From positions 1 to 5,594 of the forward strand of contig SUVI01000196.1 in the NCBI GenBank assembly GCA_015062085.1: 5,594 nt of DNA, written 5' to 3'. The position numbers and the translations under genes were made by a program. Source of the stretch: Planctomycetaceae bacterium. Lineage in GTDB: Bacteria; Planctomycetota; Planctomycetia; Pirellulales; Thermoguttaceae. Position 1 is the stretch's first letter; each line of letters begins with the position of its first letter. The notes under the pieces are model-generated. The model was given only the letters and a program-made list of their open reading frames with translations. It had not been told where the DNA came from and did no database searches. This document shows positions 1 through 5,594 of the stretch, one piece after another.

Positions 1-12
1 GGGGGGGGGGGG
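1..12. other. Poly-G run at contig edge, probable artefact
   Basis: Twelve consecutive G residues sit at the very first bases, directly against AT-rich sequence. A homopolymer of this kind at a sequence end is typical of no-signal base calls in two-colour Illumina chemistry carried into an assembly. It is probably not genomic, so the true left boundary of the locus is likely base 13 or later. Confidence 0.65.
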
Positions 13-14
13 AA

Positions 15-43
15 TTGATGACATGGGTAAATTTTTTCATAAT
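15..43 (+). promoter_or_regulatory. Candidate sigma-70-type promoter for the PEP-CTERM gene
   Basis: A -35-like TTGATG (15-20) and a -10-like CATAAT (38-43) are separated by exactly 17 bases. They match the sigma-70 consensus at 4 of 6 and 5 of 6 positions. Transcription would start near base 50 and give a leader of about 117 bases before the ATG at 168. A weaker alternative -10, TACTAT (92-97), lies closer to the gene but has no good -35. The rest of 1-167 is AT-rich and shows no open frame or strong hairpin. The match is by eye in AT-rich DNA, so confidence is modest. Confidence 0.35.
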
Positions 44-156
44 ATCCCAAAATTTTCTCGATTTTATCCTCAGTACCGGTGTATTCCGTTTTACTATTTT
101 GATTGGTGAAACGAAAACAATTCAGACATCCGGGATCATCAAGTATTTCATTACAT

Positions 157-160
157 GAGG
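157..160 (+). promoter_or_regulatory. Ribosome binding site GAGG setting the start at 168
   Basis: GAGG lies 7 bases before the ATG at 168. This supports 168 as the true start of the surface-protein gene, although that ATG is in a different frame from the long downstream reading frame. The GTG at 275 has no comparable purine-rich site at the right distance. Confidence 0.6.
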
Positions 161-167
161 TAAAAAT

Positions 168-278
168 ATGAAAACAAACACGACCAAACTTCGCCGTGCG
201 CTTAACACATTCGCCAAGACCGGCAAGATCACCCTCACCGCAACCGCACTGATGGCGTTGGCTCTTACGCCCAAGTGA
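168..278 (+). CDS. Signal-peptide fragment of the PEP-CTERM protein, cut off by a frameshift
   Basis: This 36-codon frame encodes a textbook export signal and then stops at TGA (276-278). The n-region is basic (MKTNTTKLRR, with further lysines at 17 and 20). It is followed by the hydrophobic stretch ITLTATALMALALT. Just before the stop, the other forward frame reads AQVNAQS, which completes a natural signal peptidase I site (VNA|QS obeys the -3/-1 rule). The frames join if one base, most simply a G next to position 269, has been lost: ACG GCC CAA instead of ACGCCCAA. Repaired, the full protein would be about 752 residues. Either the base is missing from the assembly or the gene is truly broken. 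No canonical slippery heptamer for programmed -1 frameshifting is present at the junction. Confidence 0.75.
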   Translation: MKTNTTKLRRALNTFAKTGKITLTATALMALALTPK

Positions 279-2425
279 ATGCCCAGAGTACGAAAGATCT
301 CGTTCTGACTCGCGAAACCGAAGTGTTTGAGTCCGATACATTTTCCGGTTTTGATCCTCTTCAGGCCGACGACGTCATCAGTGTGAATGCCAACGTGACC
401 GAGACGAAACAGTTGGCTCTTCCGAATGGCAAGCTGACGATCCGCTCGAATACGGCCGACATTCGTACGATCACAGCCGGCAGCGGCGTGCTTTTCTGTA
501 ACGGAGCGGGGGAGACCATCACCCTGAATGCCGAAAACGTTAAATTTACGGGCGCAAATACCGATTGGGGCGGACTGTTCCAGGCGGAAGGGTCGGTCAC
601 CATCAATGGTGCCAATGCCTCTTTCGTCGGAAATCACGTCAGTGACTTGGGCAGTGTCATGGCGGCTGAGGTCGTGAAGATCTTCGGAACGGCCTTCGAA
701 GACAATTCCTCCAATTATGGCGGTGCCATTTTCGCCAACACATCGGCGGACCTCTCCAAATGCACGTTTACTGGGAACCACGCGGGCCAATACGGTGGCG
801 TGATCTGCTCCAACGGCTCGATCGCGATCTCCGACAGTACCGTCTCCGGCAACTACGCCGGTCAGTATGGCGGTGCGCTCTTTACCGGAACCACGATCGA
901 CGTTTCCGGAACCACGTTTACCGGGAACCATGCCGTGAAAACTGGCGGCGCGATCTATGCCGGAACGTCGGTGACGATTTCCGACTCGGTCTTCAAAAAC
1001 AATATGGCAGGCAATAGCGGCGGCGCGGTGTACGCTCCTGAAGTAAACCTGGTCAATACGTATTTTGAGGGCAATTCTGCCGGTGATCTGAAGACTGACG
1101 GCAGCATGACAAGTTACCGTTACGGCGGCGCGCTATGGATCGGTCAAAAGGGCGGGTCGATCTCCGGGACGAATACATTTATTGGAAACGGTTCCGAAGC
1201 AGGCGGCGGTGCGATCTGCGTTGCCAACAAGTACGACAGTTACTCTGACACCAAAACGGTCCTGACGATCTCCGGAACGAACTCATTCCTGAACAACAAG
1301 GGCGGCGCGGAAGACTACAATGGAACGAATGCCGGCGCGATCCTGATGAAAGGAAGCGTGGAGCTGAATTTTGAAGGCGAGGATTCCGCCGCGATCTTTA
1401 AGGGAAACTATTGCGGCGGTTCCCGGAAACCGAATGATATTTTTGGGGCCAATTTTGGAAACGTGACGATCAAAGACGGCGGCGAATACTATTTCGGCGG
1501 CGGCATCGATTTCGCCCCGCAGCGGAAGAACAGTGTCTACACCGACGGAAAACTCACTATCGGCCAGGAAAACCAGAATGGCGCGCCGACGGTCACGTTC
1601 GGATACGATTCCTGGAATCGATTCACTGATCTCTGTGTCGGTAACGATTCGGCCGTTACGTTCCAGAACGGTACGTCCGTTACGTTCTGGAGAGATGCCG
1701 CGTTTACCGATGCGGACGTAACTTTCGACGGAAATGTCGATATGCTCCCCAAAGGAAGTGAAGCCGTCTTCACGGTAAAGGATTCGACGATCCATTTTCT
1801 CTCCAATCCGAACGGGCATGGTTTCACGACGATCGCTCCGGATTCACTTACCGAAACGACGATCACGGCCCGTCTGAACGGTTTCACGGTCGGTACACTT
1901 GATGCTGAAAATACCGTGACCCTCGTTAACGGCGTGAATGCAGGCCCGGTGAACCTCGGGAATCCCGGTCTCATGACCGACGCCAGCGAGGACGGTAAAA
2001 CGGCCGTGAAGTTCAACACCGCGGACGACAACAGCTACGGTTCCGCGAAACTTCAGGATAGCAAGCTGGTCGGAATCGATTTTGGTGAAGGCGATTCTCT
2101 GAAAGTCAAGGATTTCAGCCTCATCGTGGATGGTAAAGACCTCGACCTCAACAATTTCGCGGCCTGGCTCGGCGAACAAACGGGTCTTGAAACAGCCGTC
2201 GGTACCGGTTACGTGAACGTGCGTCTCGACAGCCCGTTCGAAATCATGTCGACCGACTCGTTCATCTGGGATTTCTCCGGATTTAACGGCGATGCGTCGC
2301 TCCAATTCGTGACGGCCAACATCATGGACAACACGGTCCCCGAACCGACGACCTGGGCACTCCTGGTCCTCGGCGGTCTCGGAGTTTTCGGCATTGCGCG
2401 CAGAAACCGCAAAGCGAAGAAATAA
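275..2425 (+). CDS. PEP-CTERM surface protein with Pmp-like GGAI/FxxN beta-helix repeats (mature part)
   Basis: This is a large extracellular protein, probably an adhesin or surface-layer component; its ligand is unknown. The reading frame can begin at GTG 275, but the real start is probably ATG 168 in another frame (see the signal-peptide entry). Residues about 90-380 hold roughly eleven imperfect repeats of 24-26 residues, each with an FxxN motif (FTGN, FEDN, FKNN, FEGN) followed by GGAI/GGAL/GGAV. This is the pattern of chlamydial polymorphic outer membrane proteins and predicts a right-handed parallel beta-helix. Residues 380-680 are rich in Gly, Asn, Thr and Asp with alternating beta-type hydrophobics and no motif I recognise. 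The C-terminus (688-716) is a PEP-CTERM signal: VPEP, a hydrophobic helix (WALLVLGGLGVFGIA) and a basic tail (RRNRKAKK). Such proteins are processed by an exosortase, which is not in this window. The family assignment is firm; the role in adhesion is inference. Confidence 0.85.
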   Translation: MNAQSTKDLVLTRETEVFESDTFSGFDPLQADDVISVNANVTETKQLALPNGKLTIRSNTADIRTITAGSGVLFCNGAGETITLNAENVKFTGANTDWGGLFQAEGSVTINGANASFVGNHVSDLGSVMAAEVVKIFGTAFEDNSSNYGGAIFANTSADLSKCTFTGNHAGQYGGVICSNGSIAISDSTVSGNYAGQYGGALFTGTTIDVSGTTFTGNHAVKTGGAIYAGTSVTISDSVFKNNMAGNSGGAVYAPEVNLVNTYFEGNSAGDLKTDGSMTSYRYGGALWIGQKGGSISGTNTFIGNGSEAGGGAICVANKYDSYSDTKTVLTISGTNSFLNNKGGAEDYNGTNAGAILMKGSVELNFEGEDSAAIFKGNYCGGSRKPNDIFGANFGNVTIKDGGEYYFGGGIDFAPQRKNSVYTDGKLTIGQENQNGAPTVTFGYDSWNRFTDLCVGNDSAVTFQNGTSVTFWRDAAFTDADVTFDGNVDMLPKGSEAVFTVKDSTIHFLSNPNGHGFTTIAPDSLTETTITARLNGFTVGTLDAENTVTLVNGVNAGPVNLGNPGLMTDASEDGKTAVKFNTADDNSYGSAKLQDSKLVGIDFGEGDSLKVKDFSLIVDGKDLDLNNFAAWLGEQTGLETAVGTGYVNVRLDSPFEIMSTDSFIWDFSGFNGDASLQFVTANIMDNTVPEPTTWALLVLGGLGVFGIARRNRKAKK
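764..1060 (+). repeat. In-phase tandem repeat units (75, 75, 75 and 72 bases) in the surface-protein gene
   Basis: Four successive beta-helix turns begin at 764, 839, 914 and 989, so the first three units are exactly 75 bases and the fourth is 72. At the protein level they read TFTGNHAGQYGG, TVSGNYAGQYGG, TFTGNHAVKTGG and VFKNNMAGNSGG. DNA similarity is still visible, for example acgtttactgggaacca at 764 against acgtttaccgggaacca at 914, and two copies of the GQYGG module. This suggests expansion by duplication followed by drift. Less regular copies extend on both sides, from about 542 to 1411. Confidence 0.7.
2336..2422 (+). other. PEP-CTERM sorting signal
   Basis: Residues 688-716 of the surface protein have the three parts of a PEP-CTERM domain: a Val-Pro-Glu-Pro motif, a transmembrane helix of about 20 residues, and a terminal cluster of Arg and Lys. 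In known systems an exosortase (EpsH family) recognises this signal and cleaves at or near it during export to the surface. Its presence implies an exosortase gene elsewhere in the genome. Confidence 0.9.
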
Positions 2426-2454
2426 ACGTCACTGATTTCTGAATATTACCTCGG

Positions 2455-2499
2455 CAGGGCGGGCAGATCGTGCTTCGGCACACTGTCCGTCCTGTTTTT
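2455..2499 (+). terminator. Rho-independent terminator with UUCG tetraloop
   Basis: A 12-pair stem is formed by 2455-2466 (CAGGGCGGGCAG) and 2483-2494 (CTGTCCGTCCTG), with two G-U wobbles. A small 3-by-1 internal loop follows. An inner stem GTGC/GCAC (2470-2473 and 2478-2481) is capped by TTCG, the very stable UUCG tetraloop. Five T residues (2495-2499) follow at once. The hairpin lies 30 bases after the surface-protein stop codon and separates that gene from the downstream unit. There is no A-run before the stem, so it should act only on + strand transcripts. Confidence 0.9.
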
Positions 2500-2532
2500 G
2501 TGAAAAACTTCCGAAAATCCCATCCCGCCCCC

Positions 2533-2560
2533 TTCCAATTCTCCGGAAATAAAATATAAT
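2533..2560 (+). promoter_or_regulatory. Candidate promoter of the glycyl radical enzyme gene
   Basis: A perfect -10 hexamer TATAAT (2555-2560) lies 46 bases before the start codon. The best -35 candidate, TTCCAA (2533-2538), is 16 bases upstream and matches only 3 of 6 positions, which may mean that an activator is needed. Transcription would start near 2567. The site follows the terminator at 2455-2499, so the downstream gene or genes need their own promoter. A 5-base inverted repeat (TTCCG near 2509, CGGAA near 2543) flanks the -35 region, but it is too short to call an operator. Confidence 0.5.
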
Positions 2561-2592
2561 GGACAGAAAGTGAATAAGTACCACTCTCAAAT

Positions 2593-2597
2593 GGAGG
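2593..2597 (+). promoter_or_regulatory. Shine-Dalgarno GGAGG for the start at 2607
   Basis: GGAGG sits 9 bases before the ATG at 2607 and fixes that codon as the start. The nearby ATG at 2591 is out of frame and overlaps the site itself. Confidence 0.75.
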
Positions 2598-2606
2598 AAT
2601 CGGTCC

Positions 2607-4676
2607 ATGACCCCGCATATCGCTCAACTGAAACAGTATCTTCTCGACCAGAAACATTTCCAGTTCCGCCGCGAAGTGGACTGGGAGGCCATCCTTCCGC
2701 ACTGGAGCATCGACCGCGACAATCAGGCGGCCGTCATCCTGAAAACGGTGCTTGCCGAGGAAGCGAAAAATCCGGTTTTCCTGCCGAATGAACGGATCGT
2801 TTTCACGCGCACCTGTGCGAATCTTCCGGAACGGTACCCGGACGACGTGATGGAACGTCTGCGCAAGGAAGCATACTTTCACGAAAAAGGGGTCGTGTTC
2901 AATCTGAGTCCGAATTACGAAGACGTCCTTTCCGCGGGTCTTGACGCCAAACGTGCCGAGGCGGTCGAACGGCGTGAACGTGCGCTGGCGGAGAAGGATT
3001 ACGGAGCAGTCGAATTTCTCGATGCCGTCATCAGCGGGATCGATGCGGTCCTCCAGCTTGTGGATGCCTACGCTGCGGAAGCGATGAAGCAGGGAAAGAT
3101 CGAGATCGTCTCCATGCTCTCCAACATTCCGCGAAAACCGGCCCGGAATTTCCACGAGGCGCTCCAGTTCCTGCGGATCCTTCACTTCACGCTCTGGTGC
3201 GAAGGCGCGTACCATAATGGGCTGGGGCGTTTCGACCAGTACATGTACCCGTACCTGATCGCAGACCTGCACAAAGGGATCCTTACGCGCGAAACGGCAC
3301 TGGATCTGCTCGAGGAATTCTTCCTCACGTTCAACCGCGACAGTGACCTTTACGTCGGCGTCCAGCAGGGCGACAACGGACAGAGCATGATGCTCGGCGG
3401 GTGCGACCGCGAGGGAAACGATGCCGTGAACGTCCTGACGGCTCTCTGTCTGGAAGCATCGTGCGACCTGAAGCTCATCGACCCGAAAATCAACCTCCGC
3501 GTCTCAAAAAATACGTCGATGCTGCTTCTCGAAAAGGCGGCAGAACTCACGAAACAGGGGATCGGCTTCCCGCAGTACGCGAACGACGACGTCGTTATTC
3601 CGGGACTCGTCAGGCTAGGCTACTCTCTGGAAGACGCACGTGATTACGCCGTCGCAGCGTGCTGGGAGTTCATCATTCCCGGCATCGCGATGGACATTCC
3701 GAACCTTGCGGCAGTCTCATTCCCCAGCGTCGTCAACACGGCCATGCGCAGCGATGCGGGGCGCGCGTCCAACTCGTTTGAGGCCTTCATGACGGCAGTC
3801 CGCGAGGAACTTTTCGCACAAGCAGACATGCTCGCCGCAGCGGCGGACCGGGTCGATATGCTCCCCTGTCCCTTCCTCTCCATGCTCTGCCGCGGACGGA
3901 TCGAAAAAGGTCTCGACATCTGCTGGGGCGCGAAGTACAACAACTTCGGCATCCACGGGACCGGACTCGCACCGGCGGTCGATTCGCTCGAGTCGATCAG
4001 ACGGCTCGTTTTCGAAGAAAAAACGTACACGATGGACCAGCTGACGGCGATCGTGGATAAAGATTTCGAGGGCGAAGAGTCCCTTCTTGCGAAAGTGCGT
4101 CACGAATTCCCGAAATTCGGAAACGACGTGGACGAAGTGGACGAGATCGCCGTCCGTCTGCTGAACGATTTTGCCGACTCCTGGGAAAATCGGATCAACT
4201 GCCGGGGCGGGATCTACCGCGCGGGGACCGGCTCTGCGATGTACTATCTCTGGCACGCGGACGAACTCCCCGCCACCCCGGACGGACGGCTCGCCAAAAC
4301 ACCGTTCCCGGCGAACTACGCACCGAGTCTGGATGTTCAGATCGCCGGTCCGATCTCGGTGATCAAGTCATTCACGAAACCGGACCTTTCGCGTGTCATC
4401 AACGGCGGTCCGCTCACGATCGAACTTCACGACAGTGTCTTCCGGCACGAGGACGGCATCCAGAAAGCCGCTCAGCTCGTGAAGCTCTTCATTGACCGCG
4501 GCGGGCATCAGCTCCAGATCAACACGATCAACCGGGAACAGCTTCTTGACGCGCAGGCAAATCCGGAACAGTACCGTCAGCTCATCGTCCGCGTGTGGGG
4601 CTGGAGCGGGTACTTCGTGGAACTTGACCGACCGTACCAGGACCAGATCATCCGCCGTGCCGAAATGACGCTTTGA
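2607..4676 (+). CDS. Glycyl radical enzyme of the pyruvate formate-lyase superfamily, atypical subfamily, substrate unknown
   Basis: This cytoplasmic enzyme should carry a glycyl radical installed by a radical-SAM activase and use a cysteine thiyl radical for catalysis. The whole PFL-type barrel is recognisable: PARNFHEALQF (about 178-188), GRFDQYMYPY (from 207), DYAVAACWEF with the probable thiyl Cys352 and base Glu354, TPDGR (557-561), GGHQLQIN (to 639), and the glycyl radical loop RVWGWSGYF with Gly665, 24 residues from the C-terminus. At 689 residues it is shorter than most characterised members (about 760-850). Two differences stand out. Dehydratases and decarboxylases usually have GC(V/T)E(P) and PFL has ACCVSP, but here the motif is ACWEF. 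The usual RV(S/A)GY is RVWGW. The CxE pair argues for dehydratase- or lyase-type chemistry rather than true PFL (Cys-Cys), but the substrate cannot be read from the sequence. No activase is present in the window. Confidence 0.9.
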   Translation: MTPHIAQLKQYLLDQKHFQFRREVDWEAILPHWSIDRDNQAAVILKTVLAEEAKNPVFLPNERIVFTRTCANLPERYPDDVMERLRKEAYFHEKGVVFNLSPNYEDVLSAGLDAKRAEAVERRERALAEKDYGAVEFLDAVISGIDAVLQLVDAYAAEAMKQGKIEIVSMLSNIPRKPARNFHEALQFLRILHFTLWCEGAYHNGLGRFDQYMYPYLIADLHKGILTRETALDLLEEFFLTFNRDSDLYVGVQQGDNGQSMMLGGCDREGNDAVNVLTALCLEASCDLKLIDPKINLRVSKNTSMLLLEKAAELTKQGIGFPQYANDDVVIPGLVRLGYSLEDARDYAVAACWEFIIPGIAMDIPNLAAVSFPSVVNTAMRSDAGRASNSFEAFMTAVREELFAQADMLAAAADRVDMLPCPFLSMLCRGRIEKGLDICWGAKYNNFGIHGTGLAPAVDSLESIRRLVFEEKTYTMDQLTAIVDKDFEGEESLLAKVRHEFPKFGNDVDEVDEIAVRLLNDFADSWENRINCRGGIYRAGTGSAMYYLWHADELPATPDGRLAKTPFPANYAPSLDVQIAGPISVIKSFTKPDLSRVINGGPLTIELHDSVFRHEDGIQKAAQLVKLFIDRGGHQLQINTINREQLLDAQANPEQYRQLIVRVWGWSGYFVELDRPYQDQIIRRAEMTL

Positions 4677-4704
4677 GAATGAATACACGGTTCCCACCAT
4701 ATGA

Positions 4705-4709
4705 AAGGA
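4705..4709 (+). promoter_or_regulatory. Shine-Dalgarno AAGGA for the start at 4717
   Basis: AAGGA lies 7 bases before the ATG at 4717. The ATG at 4701 is out of frame with the gene. The gap between the preceding stop (4674-4676) and this start is 40 bases and shows neither a terminator hairpin nor a clear promoter, so read-through transcription from the upstream gene is plausible. Confidence 0.6.
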
Positions 4710-4716
4710 CATAAAA

Positions 4717-5594
4717 ATGAAAATCACCGACATCCTAGAAAAACTGCAGGAACTGGCTGCGAACACAGCCGACAAGGGTGCGCTTTTTGAACGTTTTGTC
4801 ATGCAGTATCTTCGGGCAACGCGAATTTACGGCGAATTCAAAGAGATTTGGCGATGGAGCGACTGGCCGCTGAATCAAGAACAGCACGACACGGGCATCG
4901 ACCTCGTTGCCCTCACGGAATCCGGAGAGTACTGGGCGTTTCAGTGTAAATTCTTTGATCCAGCCTCTAAAGTCAGCAAACACGATATTGACTCCTTCCT
5001 TTCGGCCTCCGCGGTCAATTTCACAGACGAAGAAGGGGGAACGCACACGTTTTCCGCACGGTACGTCGTCGCGACCTGCGAGATCGGTCAAAATGCGTAC
5101 CAGACTATGAACGCACAGACGATCCCCGCAAATTTCATTTCCGCCAAGCAGTTCGACCTCAGCGGGATCAACTGGGACATTTTCTGGGATCAGTTCACCG
5201 AACAGGTTTCCGGTAGTGCGGAGGATGCCCGAATCGCGCCGAAGGAACTTCGTCCGCACCAGCAGAACGCTTTCAATGACGTACTGCACGGCTTTGAGAC
5301 CTGCGAACGCGGAAAGCTCATCATGGCCTGCGGCACGGGAAAAACCTTCACTTCGCTCCGAATTGCCGAGGGCATCGTTCCGGAAGGCGGCGTCATGCTC
5401 TACCTCGTCCCGTCGCTCTCGCTTTTGGGACAGACGCTCTGCGCGTGGACCATCGACGCGAAACGCACGCTCCGTCCCATTCTCGTCTGCTCCGACACCT
5501 CGATCAACGAACAGGACGCGCGAAAGAAAAAAGCCCTCAAAGACAGCGAAGACCAAACCCTCCTGAGCGTCTCCGACCTGGCCCAGCCCGCCTC
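4717..5594 (+). CDS. Mrr-nuclease/SF2-helicase protein, probable Type ISP restriction enzyme (N-terminal part)
   Basis: The frame is open for 292 codons to the window edge, so the C-terminus is missing. Residues about 1-165 form an Mrr-like nuclease domain: GALFERF with Glu25, the aromatic EIWRWSDWP (43-51), DTGIDLV with Asp62, and AFQCKF with Gln76-Cys-Lys78, which together make the D...QxK form of the PD-(D/E)xK site. HDIDSFLSAS (89-98) is typical of the same domain. An SF2 helicase then starts with LRPHQQNA (178-185), Walker A ACGTGKT (204-210, Lys209) and motif Ia LVPSLSLLGQTL (230-241). This order matches single-chain Type ISP restriction-modification enzymes such as LlaGI, which continue with RecA2, an adenine methyltransferase and a target-recognition domain, and also matches related 'predicted helicases' without a methylase. 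The DEAH box and everything after it lie beyond the window, so which of the two it is cannot be decided. Its likely role is defence against foreign DNA. Confidence 0.88.
   Translation, partial: MKITDILEKLQELAANTADKGALFERFVMQYLRATRIYGEFKEIWRWSDWPLNQEQHDTGIDLVALTESGEYWAFQCKFFDPASKVSKHDIDSFLSASAVNFTDEEGGTHTFSARYVVATCEIGQNAYQTMNAQTIPANFISAKQFDLSGINWDIFWDQFTEQVSGSAEDARIAPKELRPHQQNAFNDVLHGFETCERGKLIMACGTGKTFTSLRIAEGIVPEGGVMLYLVPSLSLLGQTLCAWTIDAKRTLRPILVCSDTSINEQDARKKKALKDSEDQTLLSVSDLAQPA

Noticed and set aside
88..118. Possible leader hairpin GTTTT/AAAAC upstream of the surface-protein gene
   Set aside because: A 5-pair A-T-rich stem across a 21-base loop is expected by chance in this AT-rich leader, and no riboswitch-like conserved core is visible.
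264..278. Programmed -1 ribosomal frameshift joining the signal peptide to the mature protein
   Set aside because: The junction (CTT ACG CCC AAG TGA) has no X-XXY-YYZ slippery heptamer, and re-pairing in the -1 frame would be poor. A missing base explains it better.
122..931. Open frame of 269 codons on the - strand
   Set aside because: It lies wholly opposite the beta-helix gene and its leader. Its product has no recognisable domain and has the mixed composition of a shadow frame, while the + strand shows clear family motifs.
2495..2507. TTTTT-GTG-AAAAA inverted repeat after the terminator
   Set aside because: Five A-T pairs with a 3-base loop are too weak to be a separate element. The T-run is already explained as the terminator tail.
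2322..3272. Open frame of 316 codons on the - strand across the intergenic region
   Set aside because: It is antisense to two genuine genes and the terminator. It shows no domain and has no sensible ribosome binding site; GC-rich codon bias on the + strand removes stops from this frame.
3401..3643. Arg-rich + strand frames inside other genes, as here and at 760-1017 and 5216-5566
   Set aside because: They are out-of-frame readings of strong genes with very high Arg content, typical of shifted GC-rich codons.
2607..4676. Assignment as pyruvate formate-lyase (pflB) itself
   Set aside because: True PFL has a Cys-Cys pair and an RVSGY radical loop. This protein has a single Cys in CWE and RVWGW, and is shorter, so a specific gene symbol would be misleading.
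4735..5556. Open frame of 273 codons on the - strand
   Set aside because: It mirrors the nuclease-helicase gene, whose + strand product carries nuclease and Walker A motifs. The antisense product matches nothing I recognise.

Overview
This looks like one end of a metagenomic contig. It opens with 12 G residues, then holds three genes, all on the + strand. Three features suggest an anaerobic or facultatively anaerobic bacterium of the PVC superphylum (Planctomycetes, Lentisphaerae or Verrucomicrobia): a PEP-CTERM surface protein built from chlamydial-type GGAI/FxxN repeats, an oxygen-sensitive glycyl radical enzyme, and moderate-to-high GC coding DNA with AT-rich gaps between genes. This assignment is an inference; the window has no rRNA or other phylogenetic marker.

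Bases 1-167 are AT-rich non-coding DNA with a plausible promoter (15-43) and a good ribosome binding site (157-160). Bases 168-2425 hold a large exported protein: signal peptide, about eleven polymorphic-outer-membrane-protein-like beta-helix repeats, a beta-rich C-terminal half and a terminal PEP-CTERM sorting signal. The gene is split by an apparent one-base frameshift near 269, so the signal peptide (168-278) and the mature protein (275-2425) lie in different frames. A strong rho-independent terminator (2455-2499) closes this unit.

A perfect TATAAT (2555-2560) and a GGAGG site precede a complete 689-residue glycyl radical enzyme of the pyruvate formate-lyase superfamily (2607-4676). Its two radical motifs are atypical: CWEF at the cysteine site and RVWGW at the glycine site. 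It is probably an uncharacterised subfamily of unknown substrate, and no activating enzyme is present in the window.

Forty bases later begins a third gene (4717 to the right edge, incomplete). It has an Mrr-type PD-(D/E)xK nuclease domain followed by the first motifs of a superfamily 2 helicase. This is the N-terminal layout of single-chain Type ISP restriction-modification enzymes and related predicted helicases.

The three genes do not form an obvious pathway. The first is a separate transcription unit. The second and third could be co-transcribed because no terminator is visible between them, but a metabolic enzyme beside a defence gene may be chance. I see no tRNA, rRNA, CRISPR array, insertion sequence or attachment site.
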